A DNA stretch of 21,191 bases from Proteocatella sp051653405 (GTDB lineage Bacteria > Bacillota > Clostridia > Peptostreptococcales > Filifactoraceae): positions 1 to 21,191 of the forward strand of contig JBOFWC010000168.1 of assembly GCA_051653405.1 (NCBI GenBank), written 5' to 3'. The notes beneath the pieces are model-generated. The model ran no database searches, was not told where the DNA came from, and saw only the letters and a list, made by a program, of their open reading frames with translations. Positions 1-7,301 of this stretch are shown here, piece after piece. The translations under genes were made by a program, and so were the position numbers. How positions within the stretch are numbered: position 1 is the stretch's first letter; every line of letters begins with the position of its first letter.

Positions 1-728
1 AGGAAGAGTTGCAGTCTGCTGGAATAATAATGAGGCCTGAAGAGTTTTTGATTGCTTGGCTTGGAATAGCAGTACTTCCAATGGCAATTGTTTTTATTAT
101 TTCGAAAAATATAATGATAGCTATTATAATAGCAGCAATATGTGCGATGATACCACCTATTATTGTAGCGAGAACTAAAGTTAAAAGAGTAGAGCTATTC
201 AGCAAACAACTTGGGGAAGCACTTCCGATCATAGGGAATAGTTTAAGGTCAGGATTCACTTTTCAGCAGTCTATGGAGAATATATCAAATAATATGCCAG
301 AACCATTAGCTTATGAGTTTGGAAAAACGATGAGAGAAATGAATTATGGGATGCCCTTTGAAGAAGCACTGCTTAGACTTGGAAAGCGTATGGATAATAA
401 GGATCTAGATTTACTTATATCAGCGGTTATGATTCAAAGTAAAGTGGGAGGAAATCTTGCGGAGCTGGTGGATATAATTGGAGAGACTATAAAAGATAGA
501 GTCAAAATAAAACGTGATATAAAAACAGTTACAAGTTCCGGAAGACTTTCTGGGATTATACTTGGAGTATTACCGATAGCACTTGTATTACTACTTTTAG
601 TTATAAATCCCAAATATCTGATGGGTTTTTTCTCATCTTCACTTGGGATAATGATGATTTTTGTAGCTATAGCTATGGAAGTAGTAGGGTTTTTAGTTAT
701 ATTAAAAATTACCAATATAAAATATTAG
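1..728 (+). CDS. Tad-type secretion/pilus inner-membrane protein, TadB-like (5' end outside window)
   Basis: This is a type II secretion F-domain (T2SSF) protein of the Tad (Flp pilus) apparatus, an inner-membrane platform that works with the TadA ATPase to assemble pilins. The reading frame (first whole codon at base 3) is open to the window edge. The TTG at 9 has no ribosome site and the residues before the ATG at 39 already look like TadB, so the true start lies upstream and only about the last 242 codons are here. Seen: a hydrophobic hairpin at bases 50-170, then the T2SSF core with the LRSGFTFQQSM and SKVGGNLAELVD motifs, then two hydrophobic segments at the C-terminus. Full TadB proteins are usually near 300 residues. 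It is followed by a second T2SSF gene, the normal tadB-tadC order. The family call is firm; TadB rather than TadC rests on gene order. Confidence 0.85.
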   Translation, partial: EELQSAGIIMRPEEFLIAWLGIAVLPMAIVFIISKNIMIAIIIAAICAMIPPIIVARTKVKRVELFSKQLGEALPIIGNSLRSGFTFQQSMENISNNMPEPLAYEFGKTMREMNYGMPFEEALLRLGKRMDNKDLDLLISAVMIQSKVGGNLAELVDIIGETIKDRVKIKRDIKTVTSSGRLSGIILGVLPIALVLLLLVINPKYLMGFFSSSLGIMMIFVAIAMEVVGFLVILKITNIKY

Positions 729-743
729 CAAGGGGTGAATTTT

Positions 744-1664
744 ATGCTCTACACAGCAATATTTTCAGGAATAGTAGGTTACTGCATAATAATTATATTT
801 TTTGGAAAGCGGTATATGGAAAAAATTGAAATAGATAAGCGAATCAATGATATAGAAAAATCAGGTACCAAAAATATATCTTTTGTAGAAGAAGAGCTAA
901 GTAAAACCTTATCTGAAAGAATTTTAGCACCATTATGGAAAAAAATAATGAAAGTAGCACTCAAAGTTGTTCCAAAGGCACGTGACAAAAATTTGAAAAA
1001 GCAACTTTTAAGAGCTGGAATAAATATGTCAGTAGATGAATTTAATGCATTGAGAATGATATTTATAATGGTCATGGGAGTTTTGTTTTTTGTAAGGCAG
1101 GCACTAATAAGTCAAAATCTTTTTAGTAATATATTTTGGGCAATAATAGGTTTAGCAGTAGGTTATTTCATGACGATAATTGCTGTGAAATTTAAAACGA
1201 GTAAACGTAGAGATGTTATAAATATGCAGTTACCAGAGGTAATGGATCTTTTGAGTATAAGTGTTGAGGCTGGACTTGGATTTGACCAAGCACTAAAAGA
1301 GGTTGCAGAAGCATTTCAAGGGCCATTGCTTCAAGAGTTTAATATAGCAAAAAGAGAAATGCAGCTTGGTCTTACAAAAAAAGAAGCTCTCTTAGAAATG
1401 GCAGATAGGTGTCAAGTTGAAGATTTAAGTTTATTTGTAAGTGCAATAATTCAAGGTGAACAATTTGGAATTTCACTTAAAAGCATTTTAAGAACTCAGT
1501 CATTTGCAATAAGACTTAGACATAAGCAAAGAATTGAAGAAAAAGCAGCAAAACTTCCAGTGAAGATTATACTTCCGGTTGCAGCATTTATATTTCCAGT
1601 TTTATTTATAGTAGTAGTAGGGCCAGCGGTTTTCAATCTTTATACAGCTTTGAAAGGACTATAA
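744..1664 (+). CDS. Tad-type secretion/pilus inner-membrane protein, TadC-like
   Basis: This is the second T2SSF-domain membrane protein, the expected TadC partner of the preceding gene; the two together form the inner-membrane platform of Tad pili. I take the ATG at 744 (306 residues). A GTG at 735 would add three codons, but it overlaps the AGGGG ribosome-binding site at 731-735, which is correctly spaced for 744. Seen: an N-terminal membrane segment, a basic amphipathic linker, two central membrane segments (about bases 1060-1190), then a cytoplasmic T2SSF domain with LPEVMDLLSISVEAGLGFD and a QGEQFGISL motif (equivalent to SKVGGNL in the upstream gene), and a C-terminal membrane segment. 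It lies 15 bases after the TadB-like stop and 2 bases before the DUF192 gene, so the three are probably cotranscribed. Confidence 0.85.
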   Translation: MLYTAIFSGIVGYCIIIIFFGKRYMEKIEIDKRINDIEKSGTKNISFVEEELSKTLSERILAPLWKKIMKVALKVVPKARDKNLKKQLLRAGINMSVDEFNALRMIFIMVMGVLFFVRQALISQNLFSNIFWAIIGLAVGYFMTIIAVKFKTSKRRDVINMQLPEVMDLLSISVEAGLGFDQALKEVAEAFQGPLLQEFNIAKREMQLGLTKKEALLEMADRCQVEDLSLFVSAIIQGEQFGISLKSILRTQSFAIRLRHKQRIEEKAAKLPVKIILPVAAFIFPVLFIVVVGPAVFNLYTALKGL

Positions 1665-1666
1665 AT

Positions 1667-2002
1667 ATGTTAAAAATAACTATAAACAATGGAACTATAC
1701 TATCTGGCGTGGAAACCGCCACAGGATTTATAGAAAAACTTATGGGACTTATGGGAAGAAAATTTTCTTTAGATTATCCAGGAATGATGTTATTTGATTG
1801 CATCGCTATTCATACTTTTTTTATGAGGTGTACAATTGATGTAGCATATTTATCGGATGAGTTTATAGTATTGGATGTTGAGTGCATTAAGCCATGGAGA
1901 CTTGGAAGCATTGTATCGGGTACGAAGCATATTTTAGAAATGCCAGAGGGTAAGTGTGCTTTGAAAAAAGGAGATTTTTTGGTTATAGAGTATATGGACT
2001 AA
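1667..2002 (+). CDS. DUF192 family protein
   Basis: This is a 111-residue protein of the DUF192 family (small beta-rich domain, biochemical role unknown). Recognition rests on the family core: an IHTFFMR motif followed by IDVAYL and then KPWR, with a C-terminal GDFLVIE strand. There is no signal peptide, so unlike exported DUF192 members it is probably cytoplasmic. The start is two bases after the tadC-like stop, with only a weak AAAGGA ribosome site inside the preceding coding end, suggesting translational coupling. DUF192 genes occur with Tad/pilus loci in other bacteria, so a role linked to pilus assembly or regulation is possible, but that is inferred from position. Confidence 0.85.
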   Translation: MLKITINNGTILSGVETATGFIEKLMGLMGRKFSLDYPGMMLFDCIAIHTFFMRCTIDVAYLSDEFIVLDVECIKPWRLGSIVSGTKHILEMPEGKCALKKGDFLVIEYMD

Positions 2003-2017
2003 AAAAGGGGTGTTTTT

Positions 2018-3433
2018 ATGGCAGAGAATGATGAAAGAATAGATAGAATTGTTAGTGAAAATAAGGACAACGTGGAAGAAAAAGAGCAAAGTACAATTTT
2101 ACTTGATGATATAGATTTGTTAAGAAAAAGAGAAGATGTTAATGAACTTGAAGATATTTTAAAAGCTAATATATTAGGTGGCTATTCGAGGAAAAAAGTA
2201 CTAGACTATATCGGGTCAATAAGAGAGCAACAGTTTAAAGCTGAAGAGAAGTTTAGAAAGAATCTTAAGGAATTAATAGAGCAAAAAGAGGATTTAAGGA
2301 AAAGGTTAGAGCAAGGCGAAGATTATATAAAGGAGCTAGAAAAAAGAAATTATGAACTAAATGATGATGTAAAAAAATTCACTGAAGGTGATGTTGGAAA
2401 ATATCAAAGACTAGTATCTGATCTTGAGAATAAAATTTTAGGTTTTGAAAAAAACATAAAAAAGGTTGAAGAAGAAAAACATAATTTAATGGCACAAATT
2501 CAGCTTAGAGATAAATCTATATCAGAACTTGAGGATAAGAATAAGAGCATAACATCTAAACTTTTAGAAATGGAGAGCTCAGAACTCCAAAAAGAGAAAG
2601 AAATCCATTTAGAATTAGAAAAAATAATCGAAAAACTTAAAGAAGAACTAAAGCATGCAAATGAAAAAGCGGATAAACATAAAACTATAGAGAAAGAACA
2701 AAAAATACAAATTGAAGAATTTAAAGCAGCATTTGATAAACTAAATCAAGCTTATGAAACCAGTAAAGCTAGCATAATAACGATACAAGAAAGTCTTATA
2801 AAGAAAGAGGATGTTATAGCTCAAAATTGTAATAGATATGAGCAGCAATTAACGGAAATTGAAGAAAAGTATCAAAGTCAATTATCTGAAATTACGTCCA
2901 ATCTTGATATATCTCAAAAAATTATAATGGAAAAAGATGAAAAAATAAAAGAACTTGAAAAAGTAAGTGATATAAAACTGATGGATATAGAGAAGAATTA
3001 TCAACTAAAAGTTAATTCACTTATAAAAAATCTTATGGAGAAAGATCAGGAACTAAATCAGATAGTAAAAGCTTTAGAAGAAAGAGATTATTCATTAAAA
3101 CAGGCACAAAATGAAAATAAATCCCTAGAAGCTAAATCGGAAGTTTTTAATAAAAACGTATTAGAAACTGTAGATAAATTAGAAGAATATGTAGAAATTA
3201 ATAAGAATCTATTGAGAAGCTTAGAAGAAGAACGTAAACGAAATACTGATATTTTAAAAGAAAAGCTAACATTAGAAATTGATTTTTGTTCAGCACAATA
3301 TAAGATAAATGATATGGATTATGAAATAAAAACTCTTTCAAAACAAAATGAAAAGCTTTCAATACAGATTGAAAAAGAAAGAACAAGGGCAAAAGAACTG
3401 ATATTAGAGTTTGGCTCAAACAAAGAAACTTAG
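2018..3433 (+). CDS. Predicted long coiled-coil protein of unknown function
   Basis: I do not recognise this 471-residue protein as any named family. It is strongly charged (E/K/Q/N-rich) and shows heptad-like spacing of Leu/Ile from about residue 60 to the C-terminus, so it should form a long, nearly uninterrupted coiled coil. There is no signal peptide or membrane segment, and only two cysteines. The N-terminal 60 residues are acidic and probably mixed helix, including a short GGYSRKKVLDYI stretch before the coiled coil begins. It starts 15 bases after the DUF192 stop with an AAAAGGGG ribosome site and is followed by a hairpin terminator, so it appears to be the last gene of the Tad operon. 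A scaffold, polarity or pilus-accessory role is a guess from position. Database hits to SMC or myosin-like proteins would be composition-driven. Confidence 0.75.
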   Translation: MAENDERIDRIVSENKDNVEEKEQSTILLDDIDLLRKREDVNELEDILKANILGGYSRKKVLDYIGSIREQQFKAEEKFRKNLKELIEQKEDLRKRLEQGEDYIKELEKRNYELNDDVKKFTEGDVGKYQRLVSDLENKILGFEKNIKKVEEEKHNLMAQIQLRDKSISELEDKNKSITSKLLEMESSELQKEKEIHLELEKIIEKLKEELKHANEKADKHKTIEKEQKIQIEEFKAAFDKLNQAYETSKASIITIQESLIKKEDVIAQNCNRYEQQLTEIEEKYQSQLSEITSNLDISQKIIMEKDEKIKELEKVSDIKLMDIEKNYQLKVNSLIKNLMEKDQELNQIVKALEERDYSLKQAQNENKSLEAKSEVFNKNVLETVDKLEEYVEINKNLLRSLEEERKRNTDILKEKLTLEIDFCSAQYKINDMDYEIKTLSKQNEKLSIQIEKERTRAKELILEFGSNKET

Positions 3434-3453
3434 TAAACTTCATAATGTTTCTT

Positions 3454-3490
3454 AAAAATACTTCTTGATTTTTAGATGAGAAGTATTTTT
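3454..3490 (+). terminator. Rho-independent terminator after the Tad/coiled-coil operon
   Basis: Perfect 12-bp stem (3454-3465 with 3479-3490), 13-base loop, with the T-run forming the end of the right arm. It ends the operon that includes the tadB-like, tadC-like, DUF192 and coiled-coil genes. Confidence 0.85.
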
Positions 3491-3522
3491 ATTGACAAAA
3501 AAGAAATAAATATGTTAATCTT

Positions 3523-3540
3523 AGTTAGTTGATACTAACT
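3523..3540 (+). promoter_or_regulatory. 18-bp palindromic operator candidate (metalloregulator) overlapping the -35 box
   Basis: The sequence AGTTAGTTGATACTAACT is a perfect inverted repeat of 7-bp arms around a TGAT centre. The -35 hexamer of the permease promoter (3529-3534) lies inside it, so a bound protein would block RNA polymerase. The AGTTAG/CTAACT arms recall DtxR/IdeR-type iron boxes (TTAGGTTAG...CTAACCTAA). A DtxR/MntR-family regulator is therefore my first guess, supported by the metal-ion permease downstream. The regulator is not in this window. Confidence 0.6.
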
Positions 3541-3558
3541 TAAAAAATGAGGTATAAT
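3529..3558 (+). promoter_or_regulatory. Sigma-A-type promoter of the metal permease gene
   Basis: TTGATA at 3529-3534, an 18-base spacer and a consensus TATAAT at 3553-3558. A start of transcription near 3565 would leave a leader of about 30 bases containing a GGAGG site at 3580-3584 before the ATG at 3594. Confidence 0.7.
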
Positions 3559-3593
3559 ATATATAACTTAATGGACATTGGAGGAAGAATTAG

Positions 3594-4421
3594 ATGGAGC
3601 TATTTATTGAAATGTTTAGCTACCCCTTTATACAAAGGGCTATTATAGTAGGCGTTTTTGTTTCTCTTTGTGCTGCACTTCTTGGGGTAAGTCTCGTACT
3701 TAAACGATTTGCTATGATAGGCGATGGACTTTCTCATGTTGGTTTTGGAGCACTTGCGTTTGCAGCCGTAATGAATGTGGCTCCACTTGCTTTGGCGATT
3801 CCAGTTGTGGTAATAGCTGCATTTTTACTGCTACGTATAAGTGAAAATAGCAAAATAAAGGGAGACTCGATAATAGCACTTATATCCACTGGAGCTTTGG
3901 CAGTTGGAGTTATGGCAGTATCTTTAAAAAAAGGTGTAAATATAGATCTTCATAATTATATGTTTGGAAGTATACTTGCAATAGAAAAGCAAGATGTAAT
4001 ACTTACATTATTTTTATCAACGATAGTTATATCTTTATATTTATTTTTTTATTCTCAAATATTTTCAGTTACGTTTGATGAAGGCTTTGCAAAAGCAACA
4101 GGTATAAATGTGGAAATTTATAACATGCTTATAGCACTTCTTACTGCAATAACTATAGTTTTAGGAATGAGGCTTGTAGGTGCACTTCTTATATCAAGCT
4201 TGATAGTATTTCCATCGGTTATTTCTATAAAGATTTTTAAGAGTTTTAAAATGGTAATAATATTTTCTTCTCTAGTATCAGTGTTTTCTTTTATATCTGG
4301 AATTTTTATTTCATATCTATATTCGACGCCTACAGGAGCAAGTGTTGTGGTTGTAAATATAGCTATATTGTTATTTTTCTCCTTTATCAAGTGGTTGACA
4401 ACTTCGTTTAAAGTAGTATAA
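3594..4421 (+). CDS. ABC-3 family metal-ion ABC transporter permease (ZnuB/AdcB/MntB-like), orphan
   Basis: This is the membrane-spanning permease of a zinc/manganese/iron ABC transporter, a 275-residue protein of normal family length. Seen: about eight hydrophobic segments, the diagnostic ABC-3 motif GDGLSHVGFGA near residues 43-53 between the first two helices, and a conserved cytoplasmic stretch FDEGFAKATGIN around residues 161-172 that contacts the ATPase in this family. The substrate cannot be read from the sequence. Transporters of this type need an ATPase (ZnuC-like) and a lipoprotein binding protein (ZnuA-like). Neither is adjacent: a terminator and a coiled-coil gene lie upstream, an Mrp ATPase downstream. 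The gene has its own promoter with an embedded palindrome, consistent with metal-dependent repression. The partner genes are either elsewhere on the chromosome or lost. Confidence 0.88.
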   Translation: MELFIEMFSYPFIQRAIIVGVFVSLCAALLGVSLVLKRFAMIGDGLSHVGFGALAFAAVMNVAPLALAIPVVVIAAFLLLRISENSKIKGDSIIALISTGALAVGVMAVSLKKGVNIDLHNYMFGSILAIEKQDVILTLFLSTIVISLYLFFYSQIFSVTFDEGFAKATGINVEIYNMLIALLTAITIVLGMRLVGALLISSLIVFPSVISIKIFKSFKMVIIFSSLVSVFSFISGIFISYLYSTPTGASVVVVNIAILLFFSFIKWLTTSFKVV

Positions 4422-4433
4422 TTTAAGAATACG

Positions 4434-4443
4434 GGCATATGCC
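4434..4443 (+). promoter_or_regulatory. GGCATATGCC palindrome upstream of the Mrp ATPase gene
   Basis: A perfect 10-bp palindrome, GC-rich against AT-rich surroundings, in the 48-base gap between the permease and the Mrp gene. A TATAAT at 4451-4456 follows, but a start there would put the transcript start almost on the ribosome site, so this is not a convincing promoter. The palindrome could be an operator or a small RNA hairpin tip; its function is unknown. Confidence 0.35.
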
Positions 4444-4469
4444 TAAAACTTATAATATAGGAGAATGAT

Positions 4470-5300
4470 ATGAGCGAAAATTGTAATAATAATTGTAGCA
4501 GTTGTGGACAAAATTGTTCAGATAGAAAAGAAGCACTTAATGATTTTTCGGAAAAAGCACATGAACTTAGTAAAATAAAAAAAGTTATAGGAATAGTAAG
4601 CGGAAAAGGTGGAGTAGGAAAATCATTAGTAACTTCAATGATGGCAGTTACAATGCAAAGGAGAGGCCATAAGTCGGCGGTTTTAGATGCTGATATAACA
4701 GGACCATCAATTCCCAAAGCATTTGGAATAAAAGAAAAAGCTTATGCTACAGAAATTGGAATATATCCGATAAAAAGTAAAACCGGAATAGATGTTATGT
4801 CTGTGAACCTTTTATTAGAAAATGACACTGATCCTGTAGTTTGGAGAGGGCCTGTTATAGCAAATGCAGTGAAACAATTTTGGACAGATGTTATATGGCA
4901 AGATGTGGATTATATGTTTATTGATATGCCACCAGGAACTGGAGATGTTCCACTTACCGTATTTCAGTCAATAAAGGTAGATGGCATAATAATTGTTACT
5001 TCTCCTCAAGAACTTGTATCTATGATTGTGACAAAAGCGGTTAAAATGGCAGAAATGATGAATATTCCTGTTTTAGGTCTTGTGGAAAATATGTCTTACT
5101 TTGTATGTCCAGATTGTGATAAAAAGCATAAGATATTTGGAGAGTCAAATATAGATTCTATAGCGGAAGCGTATGGTATAGATGTTATAGCTAAACTACC
5201 AATGAATCCACAGTTTGCAGCTATGTGCGACAAAGGAGTCATAGAACTTTTCAATGGAGATTGGTTTGACAATGCAGCTGAAATAGTAGAAAATATATAG
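4470..5300 (+). CDS. Mrp/NBP35 family P-loop ATPase, probable Fe-S cluster carrier
   Basis: This is a 276-residue P-loop NTPase of the Mrp/NBP35 (ApbC) family, whose characterised members bind and transfer [4Fe-4S] clusters to apo-proteins in the cytoplasm. Seen: an N-terminal cysteine cluster (C5, C9, C12, C16) like the NBP35 cluster-binding extension, a deviant Walker A GKGGVGKS at 45-52, the DADITGPSIPKAFG switch I region, the MFIDMPPGTGD Walker B region, and a CPDC (CxxC, C213/C216) that bridges clusters between subunits in this family. The start is supported by a TAGGAG site 5-10 bases upstream. It may be cotranscribed with the permease gene (48-base gap, no terminator), and a terminator follows. 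In Clostridia, Mrp genes of this form often sit near NifB/NafY-like or DUF134 genes, none of which are here. Confidence 0.9.
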   Translation: MSENCNNNCSSCGQNCSDRKEALNDFSEKAHELSKIKKVIGIVSGKGGVGKSLVTSMMAVTMQRRGHKSAVLDADITGPSIPKAFGIKEKAYATEIGIYPIKSKTGIDVMSVNLLLENDTDPVVWRGPVIANAVKQFWTDVIWQDVDYMFIDMPPGTGDVPLTVFQSIKVDGIIIVTSPQELVSMIVTKAVKMAEMMNIPVLGLVENMSYFVCPDCDKKHKIFGESNIDSIAEAYGIDVIAKLPMNPQFAAMCDKGVIELFNGDWFDNAAEIVENI

Positions 5301-5310
5301 TAACAACTTT

Positions 5311-5338
5311 AAAAACTTCTCTAACGGGAAGTTTTTTT
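5311..5338 (+). terminator. Rho-independent terminator after the Mrp ATPase gene
   Basis: Nine-bp stem (5311-5319 with 5328-5336), 8-base loop and a run of seven T (5332-5338). It separates the permease/Mrp unit from the deacylase/photolyase unit. Confidence 0.85.
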
Positions 5339-5389
5339 ATAAATTTTTTTTCAACAATTCAATAAATAATATATTTTTAGGAGGACGTT

Positions 5390-5857
5390 ATGGCAATTGA
5401 AAAAGTTAGAAAATACTTAAAAGAATGGGGCCTGGAAGATAAGATTATGGAATTTGAAACATCAAGTGCTACGGTTGAACTTGCAGCAAAGGCAGTAGGG
5501 TGTGAACCTGAAAGAATAGCAAAAACATTATCTTTTAGAACAAATGAAGACTGTATTTTGATAGTTTGTGCAGGCGATACAAAAATAGAAAATTCTAAAT
5601 TTAAAAAGAAATTTAACACCAAAGCAAAGATGCTTTCTTATGAAGATGTATTGGAATCTATAGGTCATGGGGTAGGGGGAGTGTGTCCTTTTGGGGTTAA
5701 TGAAAATGTTAAAATATATTTAGATGAATCTTTAAAAAGATTCGAAACTGTATTTCCAGCATGTGGAAGCGAGAATAGTGCAATAGAGCTAAATATAAAC
5801 CAACTTGAAACAATCTCAAAGTATGAAGAATGGGTTGATGTATGTAAGGTGGTATAG
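5390..5857 (+). CDS. YbaK/EbsC family aminoacyl-tRNA deacylase
   Basis: This is a 155-residue stand-alone editing-domain protein of the YbaK/ProX superfamily, which hydrolyses mischarged tRNA (for example Cys- or Ala-tRNAPro) in trans. Seen: the ATVELAAKAVGCEPERIAKTL segment split around K45, the lysine position essential in YbaK-type deacylases, then a GHGVGGVCPFG loop near residues 91-101 and a C-terminal FPACGS segment that belong to the substrate pocket. Length is typical. An AGGAGG site lies 7-8 bases before the ATG. The stop is two bases before the photolyase start, so the two are probably one transcript. Which mischarged tRNA is edited cannot be told from sequence; genomic ProRS lacking or containing an INS domain would matter. 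Confidence 0.88.
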   Translation: MAIEKVRKYLKEWGLEDKIMEFETSSATVELAAKAVGCEPERIAKTLSFRTNEDCILIVCAGDTKIENSKFKKKFNTKAKMLSYEDVLESIGHGVGGVCPFGVNENVKIYLDESLKRFETVFPACGSENSAIELNINQLETISKYEEWVDVCKVV

Positions 5858-5859
5858 AT

Positions 5860-7230
5860 ATGATTGAAAAAGAGAGAGTAAGTGAATTAAATGACAAGCC
5901 AATAAACTATCTGAAAAATAATGTTATTTATTGGATGCAAAGTTCACAAAGAGCAGATGATAATCATGCACTTGAATATGCAATAAATCTAGCAAACGAA
6001 TTGAAAAAAAACCTTATTGTTTATTTTGGAATTACAGAAAACTATCCAGAATCAAATGAGAGACACTATTATTTTATGCTTGAAGGATTAAAATCTGTAA
6101 AAAAAGATTTAAAAAAGAGAAAACTAAGACTGGTTATTTTGAAAGGATCTCCAGAAGTTGAGATTTTAAAATTTGATGAAATTGCTTCGGTATTTGTGGC
6201 TGATGCAGGATATTTAAAGCATGAGAAAATGTGGAGAAAGTATGTATCACAACATATATCATGTAAATTTGTTAAAATAGAAACTAACGTTATAGTTCCT
6301 GTAGAAGCTGGTTCAGAAAAGGAAGAATATTCAGCAGCGACCATAAGGCGAAAGTTAGAAAAGAAAGTTGATGAGTTTTCTAGATTACCAGAGACTATAA
6401 AGTATGAAGGGGAGTATGAGACTGATATAAAAAATATAAATGAAATTCAGATAGATGATATAGATAGTGTTATAAAAATGTTAAAAATAGATAAAAGTGT
6501 TAAAAAAATCTCTAATTTTGTTGGAGGAACTAAGGAGTCTAAATTATTATTAGAAAATTTTTTGGAGAATAAATTTATTTATTATAGTTCAAAACGGAAT
6601 GAACCTTCAGGTGAATATTGTTCTAATATGAGTCCGTATCTACATTTTGGGCAAATATCACCAATATATATATATAATAGAGTAATTGATTTTTGTAAAG
6701 ACAATATTAATTGTGATGAAAGTAAAAAAGCTTATATTGAAGAAGTATTTGTAAGGCGTGAATTATCCATGAATTTTGTGAATTATAATGAAAATTATGA
6801 TTCGTATGAAGGGCTTCCTAATTGGGCAAAAAAGACTTTAGAACTTCACTTGCAAGATGAAAGACCCTACATATATGATGTTGATAAGTTAGAGTTTGCA
6901 AAGACACATGATGTGTACTGGAATTGTGCGCAAAAGGAGCTTCTTTTAACAGGTAAAATGCAGGGGTATATGAGAATGTATTGGGGGAAAAAAGTCATAG
7001 AATGGACGAAAAATCCTAGAGAAGCATATGAAATTTTATTGTATTTAAACAATAAATATGAGCTTGATGGAAGAGATGCTAATGGATATACAGGGGTAGC
7101 TTGGTGTTTTGGAAAACATGATAGACCTTGGGGGGAAAGAACTGTATTTGGAAATGTTAGATATATGGCCTATTCAGGGCTTAAACGTAAATTTGATATG
7201 GAATCTTATGTAGATAAATATGATGTATAA
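5860..7230 (+). CDS. Class II CPD DNA photolyase
   Basis: This 456-residue flavoprotein uses FADH- and blue light to split cyclobutane pyrimidine dimers in DNA. The class II signature is clear in the C-terminal half: an N-x-SPYLHFGQISP motif near residue 250, a HDVYWNCAQKELLLTGKMQ helix, MRMYWGKKVIEWT, and an LDGRDANGYTGVAWCFG-x-HDRPWGER FAD/DNA-binding block near the C-terminus. The N-terminal half is the alpha/beta antenna domain, starting with VIYWMQSSQRADDNHAL, typical of class II. The start two bases after the deacylase stop has an AAGGTGG site within the preceding coding end. Photolyases are uncommon but known in strict anaerobes; here it suggests exposure to light outside the host or in sediment. 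No other DNA-repair gene is in this unit. Confidence 0.93.
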   Translation: MIEKERVSELNDKPINYLKNNVIYWMQSSQRADDNHALEYAINLANELKKNLIVYFGITENYPESNERHYYFMLEGLKSVKKDLKKRKLRLVILKGSPEVEILKFDEIASVFVADAGYLKHEKMWRKYVSQHISCKFVKIETNVIVPVEAGSEKEEYSAATIRRKLEKKVDEFSRLPETIKYEGEYETDIKNINEIQIDDIDSVIKMLKIDKSVKKISNFVGGTKESKLLLENFLENKFIYYSSKRNEPSGEYCSNMSPYLHFGQISPIYIYNRVIDFCKDNINCDESKKAYIEEVFVRRELSMNFVNYNENYDSYEGLPNWAKKTLELHLQDERPYIYDVDKLEFAKTHDVYWNCAQKELLLTGKMQGYMRMYWGKKVIEWTKNPREAYEILLYLNNKYELDGRDANGYTGVAWCFGKHDRPWGERTVFGNVRYMAYSGLKRKFDMESYVDKYDV

Positions 7231-7272
7231 GAAAAATTAATAAAAAAATTATTTAAAATTATAAGAAAATTG

Positions 7273-7301
7273 TTGATATTCTATCACGGACGTGATATAA
7301 T
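7273..7301 (+). promoter_or_regulatory. Sigma-A-type promoter of the alcohol dehydrogenase gene
   Basis: TTGATA at 7273-7278, a 17-base spacer and a perfect TATAAT at 7296-7301. Transcription would start near 7308, giving a leader of about 95 bases with a small stem-loop (7333-7355) and a GGAGG ribosome site just before the ATG. Confidence 0.75.
7282..7297 (+). promoter_or_regulatory. 16-bp palindromic operator candidate between -35 and -10
   Basis: TATCACGGACGTGATA has perfect 7-bp arms around a GA centre. It fills the spacer and overlaps the first two bases of the -10 box, the classic position for a repressor. The arms run TCAC...GTGA, opposite to the TGTGA...TCACA of CRP/FNR sites, and do not fit the clostridial Rex site TTGTTAA-N4-TTAACAA, so the regulator is unknown. 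Confidence 0.6.

Noticed and set aside
4118..4717. Long minus-strand open frame of 199 codons across the permease and Mrp genes
   Set aside because: It is antisense to two clear genes, has low-complexity composition expected of a shadow frame, and shows no ribosome site or recognisable domain.
7282..7297. CRP/FNR or Rex operator at the alcohol dehydrogenase promoter
   Set aside because: The half-sites run TCAC...GTGA, the reverse of the TGTGA...TCACA order of CRP/FNR, and the arms do not match TTGTTAA-N4-TTAACAA of Rex. Reported only as an unassigned palindrome.
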